Shown: positions 11,007 through 20,187 of the stretch, one piece after another | How the letters are laid out: each line of letters opens with the position of its first letter | Position numbering within the stretch: position 1 is the stretch's first letter | NCBI RefSeq assembly: GCF_003390865.1 | Contig: NZ_QMEJ01000002.1 | Span: 558,001 to 622,000 of the forward strand | Direction of reading: 5' to 3' | DNA: 64,000 nucleotides | From: Tropicimonas sp. IMCC34011 | GTDB taxonomy: Bacteria; Pseudomonadota; Alphaproteobacteria; Rhodobacterales; Rhodobacteraceae | Notes under the pieces: model-generated | Seen by the model: only the letters and a program-made list of their open reading frames with translations | Database searches by the model: none | What the model was told of the DNA's origin: nothing | Program-made: the position numbers and the translations under genes

Positions 11007-12155
11007 TCAGGCGCCGAGGGCTTTCCGTGCGACCGCCACCCAGAACGCGACGCCGGTCGGAAGCGCGTCGTCGTTGAAATCGTAACCGGGATTGTGGTGA
11101 AGCGCTCCGTCCCGCGCCGGGCCGTTGCCGAGCCAGACATAGGCGCCCGGCGCCTCAGCGGAGAAGAAGGCAAAGTCGTCCCCGGCCGTCGAAGGCGGAA
11201 AGCCCGTATCCACGCCGGTCGAGACCTCCTCGGCCGCGGCAAGCGCAATGGCCGTGGCGCCCGCATCGTTCACGACCGGCGGAATGCGCCGGATGAACGT
11301 GTAATCCGCCTCGACGCCCATCGAGGCAGCGATGCCGTGCGCGAGACGGCCGATCTCCGTCTCCAGCTGGTCTCTGACCTCGGGCGAGAAGGCCCGCGCC
11401 GTGCCGCCGATCTGCACTTCGGCCGGGATCACGTTCAGCGCGTTCATGTCGCCCCCCGAGACCGCGCAGGCGCTGACGATGGCGGGTTGCAGCGGATCGA
11501 CGACGCGGCCCGGAATGGTCTGGAGCGCGGCGAGAAACTGCCCCGACGCCGTCACCGCATCCCGCCCCTGATGGGGCTTCGCGCCATGGGAGCCGATGCC
11601 GCGGAAGCTCACGCGCCACGAATCGGAGGAGGCGAGCTGCGGCCCCGCGACCACGGCCATGCGATCACAGGGAATGCCGGGCATGTTGTGCAGCCCGAAG
11701 ACGTGATCGCAGGGGAATTGCTCGAAAAGTCCGTCCTCCACCATGCGCCGCGCGCCGCCGCGCCCCTCTTCGGCGGGCTGGAAGATGAAGTGCACGGTTC
11801 CTGCGGGCGGATCCGCGGCGAGAACCTCCGCTGCGCCGAGGAGCATCGCGGTATGCCCGTCATGACCGCAGGCATGCATGCGCCCCGGCACCTCGGAAGC
11901 ATAGGCGCGCCCGGAGGTTTCGGACATGGCAAGCGCGTCCATGTCCGCGCGGAGGCCGACGGACGGCCCCTGCCCTCCCCGAAGCGTGCCGACGATGCCC
12001 GTCTCTGCGATGCTCTCCGTGACCTCGAGACCGAGAGCCCGCAGGCGCGCGGCGACGGCGGCCGCCGTACGGTGCTCCTCGAACCCAAGTTCGGGATGTC
12101 GATGCAGGTCCTGGCGGAACGCGGCGAGCGCGTCGAAATCTATATTGTCCTTCAT
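11007..12155 (-). CDS. M20-family amidohydrolase (hippurate/IAA-amino acid hydrolase-like)
   Basis: A 382-residue metallo-amidohydrolase of the AbgA/HipO/IAA-Leu-hydrolase group, which cleaves N-acyl amino acids or similar amides in the cytoplasm. Metal-site motifs are HACGHDGHT (~93), FQPAEEG (~124) and the late HHNPGYDFND (~357). No signal peptide is present. It is convergent with ade and divergent from the phosphoribosyltransferase, with 45 bp between the two starts. Substrate unknown. Confidence 0.9.
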   Translation of the reverse strand: MKDNIDFDALAAFRQDLHRHPELGFEEHRTAAAVAARLRALGLEVTESIAETGIVGTLRGGQGPSVGLRADMDALAMSETSGRAYASEVPGRMHACGHDGHTAMLLGAAEVLAADPPAGTVHFIFQPAEEGRGGARRMVEDGLFEQFPCDHVFGLHNMPGIPCDRMAVVAGPQLASSDSWRVSFRGIGSHGAKPHQGRDAVTASGQFLAALQTIPGRVVDPLQPAIVSACAVSGGDMNALNVIPAEVQIGGTARAFSPEVRDQLETEIGRLAHGIAASMGVEADYTFIRRIPPVVNDAGATAIALAAAEEVSTGVDTGFPPSTAGDDFAFFSAEAPGAYVWLGNGPARDGALHHNPGYDFNDDALPTGVAFWVAVARKALGA

Positions 12156-12200
12156 CCGGACAGTTTAACCGCAAGAGACAGTGAGAGGTAGTCACGCGGC

Positions 12201-12878
12201 ATGGAAGATCACGACTTCTGGCAGGACTTTGTGGGCGCAGGCGAGGCTCCGGCGGCGCCGTTCGACCGAAGCTACCCGGCGCGGCTGCCGGATGGGCGCG
12301 TGCTCCTGCTTCCCATCAGGCCGCTGAAGGGCACACGCAATGCCATCGCCTCCCTGATCCTGAACCAGGCCTCCTTCGCGTTCGAGGCAGCGCTCGCCGA
12401 TGCCCTTGCGGAGCGGCTGAAGGCCCATGCGCCAGAGGTCGTCATCGGACTGCCGACGCTGGGCCTGTCGCTGGCGCGGGCGGTGGCGCAGCGGCTCGGC
12501 CACACGCGGTACGTGCCCCTCGGGACATCGCGCAAGTTCTGGTACGATCCGGCGCTGTCCGTTCCGCTCTCCTCGATCACGAGCCCTGACAGCACCAAGC
12601 GGCTCTACCTCGATCCGCGTCTGCTGCCGCTCCTCGAGGGGCGCCGGACCGTGATGATCGACGATGCGATCTCCACCGGCAGCTCCATGCGCGCGGGGCT
12701 GGAGCTCATGGATCTCGCGGGCCGGCCGCCCGTCGTTCTCGGCGCGGCGATGCTGCAGACGGAGCGCTGGAGCGGCCTTCTGGACCGGCTCCCGGTCGAG
12801 GGGGCCTTCTTCTCTCCCCTCCTCGAAGGGGAGCCCGGCGCCTGGCGCGTCGCCGCGAACCAGGCGCCGCCAGCCTAG
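12201..12878 (+). CDS. Phosphoribosyltransferase-family protein
   Basis: A 225-residue type I PRTase. The PRPP-binding signature VMIDDAISTGSS is at residues 151-162, and GLPTLGLSLARAVAQRLG (~83-100) forms the PPi-loop side. It probably salvages a purine base made by the neighbouring nucleoside hydrolase/adenine deaminase. The central KFWYDPALS-VPLSSITSPD region is not typical of Apt, Hpt or Gpt, so the base is uncertain. It overlaps the end of the convergent TRAP permease by four bases. Confidence 0.85.
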   Translation: MEDHDFWQDFVGAGEAPAAPFDRSYPARLPDGRVLLLPIRPLKGTRNAIASLILNQASFAFEAALADALAERLKAHAPEVVIGLPTLGLSLARAVAQRLGHTRYVPLGTSRKFWYDPALSVPLSSITSPDSTKRLYLDPRLLPLLEGRRTVMIDDAISTGSSMRAGLELMDLAGRPPVVLGAAMLQTERWSGLLDRLPVEGAFFSPLLEGEPGAWRVAANQAPPA

Positions 12879-14959
12879 GTGGTCGCCCGCTCCAGCGGAT
12901 CCTTACGGAGCGCCGGGAACTGCCGGATCAGAACCGGCAGGATCAGCAGGACACCGATGAGCGTGGCGTAGAGATCCGGCGCCACGAGCAGGATCGCGGA
13001 CAGGGCGAGAAGCACCCGCTCGTAGGCCCGGAGCGGTGCGAAGAGCCAGTTGGAGAATGCGGCGGAGAGCATCCAGATGCCCGCCATCGCGCCAAGGGTC
13101 GACAGGAAGAACTCGCTCCATGTGAAGCCCTCCGTAACGAGCAGCATCGATGGCGAGAAGGCGAAGACGAACGGGACGAGCGCCTTGCCCATGCCGAGCC
13201 GGAAGGCGGTGTTGCCGGCCTTGAAGGCGTTTGCATCCGCGATCCCGGCCGCCGCATAGGCTGCGAGGGCCACCGGGGGCGTGATGTCCGCCAGCACGCC
13301 GTAATAAAAGACGAAGAAGTGCGCGACGATGGGCTGCACGCCGAGGAGCCCGAGGATCGGCGCCGCGACGGCGATCATGATGAGGTAGTTCGCCGTGGTG
13401 GGGATGCCGCAGCCCATCAGAACGCAGACGACTGCGGTCATCAGAAGCGTGAAGAGCAGCGTCAGCGCCTCGACGGACATGATCTCGAACGGCAGGACCG
13501 ACAGGAACGTGCTCACGTCCGTCGCCCAGCCGGCGGCGACCGAGGTGACCATGTAGGCGATCTTAAAGCCGACGCCGGTCAGCGTGACGACACCGATGAT
13601 GACGCCGACGAGGGCGGCGGCCACGGTGACGGAAAGCGAGTATTTCGCACCGACGACGAAGCCGTCCCACGTTTCCCGCACGCTCTCGATGGCAGCGGTT
13701 CTGAGGTCGTGGCGGATGATGTTCTGCACGATCAGCACGAGGATGCAGCCAAGGATGCCGTAGAACGCCGCGAGGTAGGGCGTGTACCCGGAGAGCAGCG
13801 TGGCGACGAGGACGAAGAGCGGCAACGTCGTGAGCCACCCGGCCTTGAAGACGGTCCAGGCGACGGGAAGCTCGTCCTTCGTCAGACCGCGCAGGCCGCG
13901 GCGGCGCGCTTCGAGATGGACCTGAACGAGGACGCCGAAGAAGTGCATGAACGCGGGCACGAGGGCGGCGGTGAGGATCGTGGTGAGGGGGACACCCAGG
14001 TACTCGATCATCAGGAAGGCCACAGCCCCCATGACCGGCGGCGTGATCTGACCGCCCGTCGAGGACGCGGCCTCCACAGCGGCGGCGAAGTGGCGCGGAT
14101 AGCCGATCCGGATCATCGCCGGGATCGTCAGCGAGCCGGTGGTGACGGTATTGGCGATGGAGGAGCCTGAGATCGAGCCGAGCATGGCCGAGGACACGAC
14201 GGAGACCTTAGCCGGCCCGCCCGCGAACCGTCCGGCAAGCGCGGAGGCGAGGTCGATGAAGAGCTGGCCGAGGCCGATCCGCGTCGCCATCACGCCGAAG
14301 AGCACGAAGTGGAAGACGTAGGTCGATATGACCCCGAGCGCGGTGCCGTAGATGCCTTGGCTCGTCAGGTACAGGTGGTTGACGATGCCGGTCCAGTCGG
14401 CGCCGGGATGGGTCAGCACCCCCGGCATGGACCGTCCGAAATAGGCGTAGGCGAGGAACAGCAGCGCGATGACCGGGAGCGGCCAGCCCATCGCCCGGCG
14501 TGTCGCCTCGAGCAGGGTGACGATCAGGATGGTTCCCATGATGACGTCGATCGGCAGCGGCGCGCCGACGCGGAACGCCAAGTCATCGAAGATCCACGGC
14601 ACGTAGAAGGCGGAGACGGCGCCGGCGATGGCGAAGGCCCAGTCGTAGAGCGGCAGGCCAAGCGGCGCGAGGATCCCCTGATGCGGCGTGTCGCGGCGGT
14701 TCCAGAGCGTGAAGGACAGGAAAACGAGCGCGAGCGTGAAGGCGAGGTGCAGGCCGCGATGGGTCGTCGCCTGCGGGATGCCGTAACCGGCGGTGTAGAA
14801 GTGGTAGCAGGACAGCACGAACAGCGCGATCGCCGTGACCCAGCCGAGGATCGGCGGCAACGGGCGGAACCGCACTTCGGGATCGTAGCGCTCCTCCAGC
14901 TCCTTCATCTGTTCTTCGGTCAGATGCTCGGCGCGCTCTTGATCGGGAAGCTGGGTCAT
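12875..14959 (-). CDS. TRAP transporter fused permease (TAXI type, DctQ-DctM fusion)
   Basis: A 694-residue integral membrane protein of the fused 4TM/12TM TRAP permease family that partners with TAXI binding proteins. A cytoplasmic N-terminus (LTEEQMKELEERYDPEVRFR) precedes many hydrophobic helices; conserved blocks include GSISGSSIANTVTTGS, SSTGGQITPPVMGAVAF and GCGIPTTANY. The start at 14959 is preferred over an upstream in-frame codon because GGAGA precedes it and the protein then begins like relatives. The binding-protein gene lies immediately upstream, separated by a strong hairpin. Confidence 0.93.
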   Translation of the reverse strand: MTQLPDQERAEHLTEEQMKELEERYDPEVRFRPLPPILGWVTAIALFVLSCYHFYTAGYGIPQATTHRGLHLAFTLALVFLSFTLWNRRDTPHQGILAPLGLPLYDWAFAIAGAVSAFYVPWIFDDLAFRVGAPLPIDVIMGTILIVTLLEATRRAMGWPLPVIALLFLAYAYFGRSMPGVLTHPGADWTGIVNHLYLTSQGIYGTALGVISTYVFHFVLFGVMATRIGLGQLFIDLASALAGRFAGGPAKVSVVSSAMLGSISGSSIANTVTTGSLTIPAMIRIGYPRHFAAAVEAASSTGGQITPPVMGAVAFLMIEYLGVPLTTILTAALVPAFMHFFGVLVQVHLEARRRGLRGLTKDELPVAWTVFKAGWLTTLPLFVLVATLLSGYTPYLAAFYGILGCILVLIVQNIIRHDLRTAAIESVRETWDGFVVGAKYSLSVTVAAALVGVIIGVVTLTGVGFKIAYMVTSVAAGWATDVSTFLSVLPFEIMSVEALTLLFTLLMTAVVCVLMGCGIPTTANYLIMIAVAAPILGLLGVQPIVAHFFVFYYGVLADITPPVALAAYAAAGIADANAFKAGNTAFRLGMGKALVPFVFAFSPSMLLVTEGFTWSEFFLSTLGAMAGIWMLSAAFSNWLFAPLRAYERVLLALSAILLVAPDLYATLIGVLLILPVLIRQFPALRKDPLERATT

Positions 14960-15059
14960 CGGGGTGTCTCCGAAGGGTCCGCATACGCCGATCGGGGGCG
15001 ACGCGGTCAATCGCAATCATACTGTCGGGGAAGCCGGGCGATCCGGCGATGGCTGAAAC

Positions 15060-15085
15060 CCGGGGGCGCGCCATGGCGCCCCCGG
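15060..15085 (-). terminator. Intercistronic hairpin between TAXI binding protein and TRAP permease
   Basis: A perfect 10-bp stem (CCGGGGGCGC/GCGCCCCCGG) with a 6-base loop lies between the binding-protein stop (15110) and the permease start (14959). No T-run follows. It more likely stabilises the upstream message or attenuates read-through, giving more binding protein than permease, than acts as a full terminator. Confidence 0.65.
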
Positions 15086-15109
15086 ATCTGTGATTGGGTG
15101 ATCAGGCGA

Positions 15110-16138
15110 TTACTCGGCCGCGGAACCTTCCGGCAGTTCCATGCCCTGCTCCTCATAGAAGCGGGCGGCGCCGGGGTGCAGCGGGATGCCGACACCGTCG
15201 AGCGCCGTATCGGCGGTGATTTCCTTGCCCTTCTGGTGCCCGGCATCGAGCAGCTTGCGGGTATTCTCGTTCCACAGGGCCGCGGTGATCTCGTAGACGA
15301 GCTCTTCGGGCTGATCCGCGCTCGTCACCCACTGGGCGCCGACGGACAGCGTGGTGACGTCCTCGTCCACGCCGTCATAGGTGCCGGCCGGAACGACGTT
15401 CTCGGCGAAGAAGGTGTACTCGTCGCGGATCGAGCTGGCCTCGTCACCGGAGATCGGAACCAGCGTGATGTCGTCCTGGCTCGCCAGTTCGGCGATGGCG
15501 CCGGCCGGGAAGCCGCCGACGAAGAAGAACGCGTCCATCGCGCCGTCGCGCATGCGCTCGGCGGCCTGGTCGGGCTTCAGGAACGCGGCGTCCACGTCAT
15601 CTTCGGAAAGGCCGTAGGCGCCGAGGATGATGCGGGCGTCGACGAGGGTGCCGGAGCCAGGCTCATCGAGCGAAACGCGCTTGCCCGCGAGATCGGCCAC
15701 GCCCTCGATGCCGCTGTCCGCGGAGGCGACGAGGTGGATCGTCTCGGGGTAGAGGTTGGCGATGGCGCGCAGGCCCTCGACCGCCTCACGGTCCTCCCAG
15801 ATGCCGGTGCCCGTCTGCGCCCAGGTGGCGACGTCGGACTGGGCGAAACCGGATTCCAGCGTGCCGCCGGCAATGGCGTTGACGTTGGCCACGGAGCCGT
15901 TGGCGGACAGCGCGGTCGCGATCAGACCCGGCACGCCGCAGGAGCCGCCTTCCTCGCAGGCACGGGAGCCCGGAGGGCTGGAGATCGCGTTCGCGATGAG
16001 GCCGCCGATCGGGTAATAGGTGCCGGCGGTGCCGCCGGTGCCGATGCGGAAGAACTGCGGCTCCTGAGCGCTTGCGGACCCGGCGGCGACGAGGCCGATC
16101 GCGGCGACGCCTGCTGCTTTGATGAGATGGCGAAACAT
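15110..16138 (-). CDS. TAXI-family TRAP transporter solute-binding protein
   Basis: A 342-residue periplasmic protein. The signal peptide ends near residue 25 (AAGSASAQ), followed by the TAXI hallmark FFRIGTGGTAGTYYPIGG. LDEPGSGTLVDARIIL (~150) is another conserved ligand-site block. Start 16138 has AGGGAG upstream; the in-frame start 12 codons earlier lacks one. Family ligands include glutamate, other dicarboxylates and similar anions; the ligand here cannot be read from sequence. A CXXXXXC pair in SRACEEGGSCG may form a disulfide. Confidence 0.93.
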   Translation of the reverse strand: MFRHLIKAAGVAAIGLVAAGSASAQEPQFFRIGTGGTAGTYYPIGGLIANAISSPPGSRACEEGGSCGVPGLIATALSANGSVANVNAIAGGTLESGFAQSDVATWAQTGTGIWEDREAVEGLRAIANLYPETIHLVASADSGIEGVADLAGKRVSLDEPGSGTLVDARIILGAYGLSEDDVDAAFLKPDQAAERMRDGAMDAFFFVGGFPAGAIAELASQDDITLVPISGDEASSIRDEYTFFAENVVPAGTYDGVDEDVTTLSVGAQWVTSADQPEELVYEITAALWNENTRKLLDAGHQKGKEITADTALDGVGIPLHPGAARFYEEQGMELPEGSAAE

Positions 16139-16278
16139 GACTCGCTCCCTGATTGGTTTATGGAATCGAGCCAATCACATTGCCGGGAATGGCACAATGG
16201 CGCGCAGAACGCGGGCATCTGCCGATTTGAGAGGCGTATACGTCGGTCGCTCCTCTTCTCCCGCAGGAACCCAACCGG

Positions 16279-16304
16279 GCCGGGCGCGATGACGCTAGCC
16301 CGGC
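16279..16304 (-). terminator. Hairpin downstream of sitD
   Basis: GCCGGGC-GCG-ATGA-CGC-TA-GCCCGGC forms a stem with a two-base bulge, 32 bp after the sitD stop. There is no clear T-run; possible terminator of the sit operon. Confidence 0.4.
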
Positions 16305-16335
16305 GCGGGGGATGAGACGCGCACGTGAGGCGACG

Positions 16336-17187
16336 TCAGGTCTCGGCAGGGTCCAGCCGCCGCGACGCGGCCCGGGTCGCCCGCAGCCGCAGGATGAACG
16401 CGACGAGGAACATCGCCGTCAGGATCAGGATCACCGTCGGGGCTGGCGCGCTGTCGAGCCAGAAGCTGGCATAGACACCGCCGAGCATCGACAAGAGGCA
16501 GACCGTCACCGCGACCGCCATCATCTTTCCGAAGCTCCGGACCGTCAGGAAGGCGATGGCTCCCGGCGCGATCAGAAGCCCCACGGCGAGGATCAGGCCG
16601 GTGGAGGTGAGCGTTGCGACGATGGTCAGGGAGAGGATGGACAGAAGGCCGTAATGCAGCCAGTTCGTCCTCAGACCGCTCGCTTGAGCCTGCGCCGGAT
16701 CGAACGCGTGGAGAAGCAAGTCCTTCCACTTCACCAGAAGAACCCCCGATACGGCGAGCGCGATCAGACCCGCGGTCCAGAGGTCCTGCGTCCCGACCCC
16801 GAGCATGTTGCCGAACAGGACGTGATCGAGATGCTGGTTCGTGTCGATCGAGGTGTAGAGGATGATGCCGACCCCGAACATGCCCGAGAAGACGACACCC
16901 ATCACCGTATCCTGCTTCACCCGGCTGTTCTCGGCGAGGTAACCGGTCAGGAGCGCGCAGCCCATTCCGGCGGCGAAGGCTCCGACGATAAGCGGGATGC
17001 CCGTGATCCAGGCCAGCACGATGCCAGGCAGGATGGAATGGCTGACCGCATCTCCCATCAGCGCCCAGCCCTTGAGAACGAGGAAACAGGAGAGCAGCGC
17101 CGTCGGCACCGCCACGATGGCGGCGATGGCGAAGGCCTTGAGCATGAATGGAAACTGAACCGGCAGGAGAAGCGTCTCGAAGGTCAT
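16336..17187 (-). CDS. sitD: Manganese/iron ABC transporter permease SitD
   Basis: A 283-residue ABC-3-family membrane protein with about eight hydrophobic helices. GWALMGDAVSHSILPGIVLA (~44) and the late GLILAVGLLIAPGAIA are typical of SitC/SitD and ZnuB permeases. The start at 17187 shares ATGA with the stop of sitC and has GGGGAG upstream. It is the last gene of a four-gene metal importer. Confidence 0.92.
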   Translation of the reverse strand: MTFETLLLPVQFPFMLKAFAIAAIVAVPTALLSCFLVLKGWALMGDAVSHSILPGIVLAWITGIPLIVGAFAAGMGCALLTGYLAENSRVKQDTVMGVVFSGMFGVGIILYTSIDTNQHLDHVLFGNMLGVGTQDLWTAGLIALAVSGVLLVKWKDLLLHAFDPAQAQASGLRTNWLHYGLLSILSLTIVATLTSTGLILAVGLLIAPGAIAFLTVRSFGKMMAVAVTVCLLSMLGGVYASFWLDSAPAPTVILILTAMFLVAFILRLRATRAASRRLDPAET

Positions 17188-18071
17188 TCCGCCGGCTCCC
17201 CTGTCGCCCCGAGGGGCAGAGGTTCCCTCAGCGCCGCCCGTGCCTTGCGCTTCGCCGCCAGGAGGCCGTGCTTGGGTGCGAAGACGAAAGCGGCAAGGAA
17301 GATCAGCGTTTGAAGGGTGACGATCACGCCCCCCGTCGCCCCGTCGAGGAAGTAGCTGGCATAGGCGCCGAAAAAGCTCGTCCCCGCGCCGATCGCGACG
17401 GAGAGCATCAGGAGCCGCGGGAACCGGTCGCACAGCAGGTAGGCCGTCGCCCCCGGCGTCACCACCATGGCGATGACGAGAAACGCTCCAACCGTCTGCA
17501 TCGCGGCGACGACGGCGGCGGAGAGAAGGACGAAGTAGACCGCCTTGAGAAGGCCCGGCCGCAGCCCGATGGATCGCGCATGGTTTTCGTCGAAGAAGGT
17601 GACCATGAGATCCTTCCATTTCAGCAGAAGGACCGTCAGCGACACTGCACCGATGATCGCAAGCTGAAGCGTGTCACCGGGCGTGATGGCGAGGATGTTG
17701 CCCATCGTGATGGTCTGGATCGAGACCGACATCGGGTTGATCGAGACGAGAAACAGGCCGAGCCCGAAGAAGGCGGTGAAGATGAGGCCGATGATCACGT
17801 CCACCTTGAGCCCCGAGCGGTCCGACAGGAAAAGCATCGCCCCCGCCGCCAGTCCGCCTGCGAGGAACGCGCCGAGCGCGAAGGGCAGTCCGAGCATGTA
17901 CGCCCCGGCGACGCCCGGAACCACGGAATGGGAGAGCGCGTCACCGATCAGCGACCATCCCTTGAGCATGAGATAGACCGACAGGAACGCGCAGACCGCT
18001 CCCACCATGGCCGAGACCCACATCGCGTTCGTCATGTAGGAATAGCCGAACGGCTCGAGCAGAAGGTCCAT
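17184..18071 (-). CDS. sitC: Manganese/iron ABC transporter permease SitC
   Basis: A 295-residue ABC-3-family permease, paralogous to sitD. GWSLIGDALSHSVVPGVAGAY (~39) and FLVIAMVVTPGATAYLL (~205) are the conserved blocks. It starts with the base directly after the sitB stop and overlaps sitD by four bases. The N-terminus MDLLLEPFGYSYMTNAMWVS matches SitC proteins. Confidence 0.92.
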   Translation of the reverse strand: MDLLLEPFGYSYMTNAMWVSAMVGAVCAFLSVYLMLKGWSLIGDALSHSVVPGVAGAYMLGLPFALGAFLAGGLAAGAMLFLSDRSGLKVDVIIGLIFTAFFGLGLFLVSINPMSVSIQTITMGNILAITPGDTLQLAIIGAVSLTVLLLKWKDLMVTFFDENHARSIGLRPGLLKAVYFVLLSAAVVAAMQTVGAFLVIAMVVTPGATAYLLCDRFPRLLMLSVAIGAGTSFFGAYASYFLDGATGGVIVTLQTLIFLAAFVFAPKHGLLAAKRKARAALREPLPLGATGEPAE

Positions 18072-18977
18072 CTACTCGCCCTCGCCCTGCGTCCGCGGCC
18101 GGTCGCCGTAATGGACGAGCGGTCGCTCGTCGTCGGTGAAGATGGAGATCGAGCGGGCATCCGCGTCGTGATCCTCGTGCAGGTCTGCCCCGCCGAGCGT
18201 GAAGTGGCGCAGGACACCGCCGAAGGCTTGTTCGAGATTGGCGCGGGTGAAGGTCGTCTCCGTCGGTCCGTGGGCCAGCACCGTCCCCTTCACGAGGACG
18301 CACCGGTCGCAGAACTCGGGCACGGAGCCGAGATTATGGGTGGAGACGAGCATCACCCGCCCCTCGGCCTTCAGCTCCTTCAGCAGAACGATGATCTGCT
18401 CCTCGGTCCTCACGTCGACGCCGGTGAACGGCTCGTCCAGCAGGATCACCCGGCCGTCCTGGGCGAGGGCCCGGGCGAGGAACACGCGCTTGCGCTGACC
18501 GCCCGAGAGCTCGCCGATCTGGCGGTGCCGGAACTCCTGCATGTTCACGCGCGCAAGCGCCTCGTCCACCGCCGCCCGGTCCGCCGGTTTGGGGCGTCGC
18601 AGAAATCCCATATGGCCGTAGCGCCCCATCATCACGACGTCCTCGACCAGCACCGGGAAGGCCCAGTCGACCTCCTCCGATTGCGGAACGTAGGCGACGA
18701 GGTTCTCCCGCAGCGCCTCCTTCACGCTGCGACCCAGAAGCCGGATCTCCCCGCGCGCCGCCGGAACGAACCCCATGATCGCCTTGAAGAGGGTGGATTT
18801 ACCGGCCCCGTTCACGCCGACAAGCGCGGTGACCGTGCCGCGGGGGATGCCGAAGCTGGCATGGGAGAGCGCGGTATGCCCGTTGCGGTAGGTGACCGTC
18901 ACGTCGTCCGCGTAGATCCCGCCCGCGGGTCCATCCGCGGCGGTTGTCCTGTCGATGTCGGCCGTGGTGTCGAGCAT
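18072..18977 (-). CDS. sitB: Manganese/iron ABC transporter ATP-binding protein SitB
   Basis: A 301-residue ATPase with intact Walker [10 protein letters not shown], signature [15 protein letters not shown], Walker [13 protein letters not shown] and H-loop STH. The C-terminal tail after the core ([19 protein letters not shown]) is a feature of SitB-type proteins and may be regulatory. The start at 18977 is preferred because AGGGA lies upstream and the longer form would read into the sitA coding region. It adjoins sitC without a gap. Confidence 0.93.
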   Translation of the reverse strand: MLDTTADIDRTTAADGPAGGIYADDVTVTYRNGHTALSHASFGIPRGTVTALVGVNGAGKSTLFKAIMGFVPAARGEIRLLGRSVKEALRENLVAYVPQSEEVDWAFPVLVEDVVMMGRYGHMGFLRRPKPADRAAVDEALARVNMQEFRHRQIGELSGGQRKRVFLARALAQDGRVILLDEPFTGVDVRTEEQIIVLLKELKAEGRVMLVSTHNLGSVPEFCDRCVLVKGTVLAHGPTETTFTRANLEQAFGGVLRHFTLGGADLHEDHDADARSISIFTDDERPLVHYGDRPRTQGEGE

Positions 18978-19063
18978 GTCTGATCCCTGAATGGCGGGCC
19001 GCCATGTCCCCGGCCCCGCACCTGTTGTCATCAGGGGGCTGCGAAGCCCCCCCTCGCCCTCTG

Positions 19064-19969
19064 TCACTCCGCCGCGGGCGCGAGGCCGTTCGCGACCGTT
19101 TCGGAGGTCACGCGGAGAAGATCGAGGTAGCTCGGCACGGGGCCATCGGCGGCGGAGAGCGAGTCGACGTAGAGCTCGCCGCCGTATTCCGCGCCCGTCT
19201 CCCGCGCGACCTGCCGGGCCGGCGCGGTGTTCACCGTGCTTTCGCAGAAGACCACCGGCACGTCGTTGTCGCGCACCCCGTCGATCACCTTGCGAACCTG
19301 CTGCGGCGTCCCCGTCTGATCCGCGTTCATCGGCCAGAGATAGAGCTCCTTCAGCCCGAAGTCGCGCGCGAGGTAGGAAAACGCGCCTTCGCAGGTCACC
19401 AGCCAGCGCTGGTCCTCGGGGATCGTCGCGATGCGCTCGCGTAGGGGCTCGATGGTCGCGCGGATCTCTTCCTTGTAGGCCGCCCCGTTGGCCTCGTAGT
19501 TGGCAGCGTTGTCCGGATCCACCTCCGAAAAGGCCGAGACGATATTGTCGACGTAGCGGGCGGCATTCTCGAGGCCCATCCAGGCATGCGGGTTCGACTG
19601 GCCCTCGTAGGCCCCTTCCGCGATCGGGATCGCGTCGATCCCATCCGTCAGCGTGGCGGAGGGCACTTCGCCGAGATTGGCGAGGAACTGCTCGAACCAG
19701 AGCTCCAGGTTCAGACCGTTCCAGAGCAGGAGGTCGGCATCTTGTGTCCGGACGATGTCCCGCGGGGTCGGCTCGTAGCCGTGGATCTCCGCGCCGGGCT
19801 TGGTCACCGACACGACCTCGGCCGCGTCCCCGGCCACGTTCTGCGCCATGTCGGCGAGGACGGTGAAGGTGGTGACCACTTTCATCGGCTCCCCGTCCTG
19901 TGCCCGCGCGGGCGCGGCGAGCGCTACGAGCGCGGTCCCGGCAAGCATGAGGCGGGTCGGTCTATGCAT
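19064..19969 (-). CDS. sitA: Manganese/iron ABC transporter substrate-binding protein SitA
   Basis: A 301-residue cluster-9 (A-I) metal-binding protein. After a signal peptide ending near ALAAPARAQ, metal ligands are visible: His63 in GAEIHGYEP, His128 in SNPHAWMG, a glutamate in [16 protein letters not shown] and an aspartate in LYVDSLS. The lack of a His/Asp-rich loop favours Mn/Fe over Zn. ATG 19969 has GGGAG upstream and is preferred to one four codons earlier. It heads sitABCD; a Fur-superfamily-like operator lies 69 bp upstream. Confidence 0.94.
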   Translation of the reverse strand: MHRPTRLMLAGTALVALAAPARAQDGEPMKVVTTFTVLADMAQNVAGDAAEVVSVTKPGAEIHGYEPTPRDIVRTQDADLLLWNGLNLELWFEQFLANLGEVPSATLTDGIDAIPIAEGAYEGQSNPHAWMGLENAARYVDNIVSAFSEVDPDNAANYEANGAAYKEEIRATIEPLRERIATIPEDQRWLVTCEGAFSYLARDFGLKELYLWPMNADQTGTPQQVRKVIDGVRDNDVPVVFCESTVNTAPARQVARETGAEYGGELYVDSLSAADGPVPSYLDLLRVTSETVANGLAPAAE

Positions 19970-20037
19970 GATGACTCCCATAGGCTGATATCGGGCCGCA
20001 CTCCGACGTCCGGCGCCTGCATCCGATACATACGCTG

Positions 20038-20054
20038 TTGCGAACAGTTCGCAA
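20038..20054. promoter_or_regulatory. Mur/Fur-superfamily-like operator upstream of sitA
   Basis: TTGCGAA-CAG-TTCGCAA is a perfect 17-bp palindrome about 70 bp upstream of sitA. Its TTGC...GCAA arms with AA/TT flanking a short centre resemble manganese-responsive Mur operators described for alphaproteobacterial sitA and mntH. Manganese repression of sitABCD is inferred. Confidence 0.65.
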
Positions 20055-20187
20055 GTGGGGTCTCAAGTAATTGTGGTTCTGGCCCTTTGACGATGACCGG
20101 CCCCAAACCGGCGGGCGGCGTCCGGCTTCATCATGACGGGCGCCGCCCACCCCGGCGGCTCCCGGAAAAATCGCTGGACGCGTCCCT

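Noticed and set aside
15060-15085. Calling the TRAP intercistronic hairpin a true intrinsic terminator
   Set aside because: There is no T-run, and it lies inside an operon whose distal gene needs read-through.
20060-20187. GC-rich inverted sequences considered as a riboswitch or small RNA ahead of sitA
   Set aside because: The repeats look like an ordinary terminator region for the RraA gene; no known metal riboswitch blocks are present.
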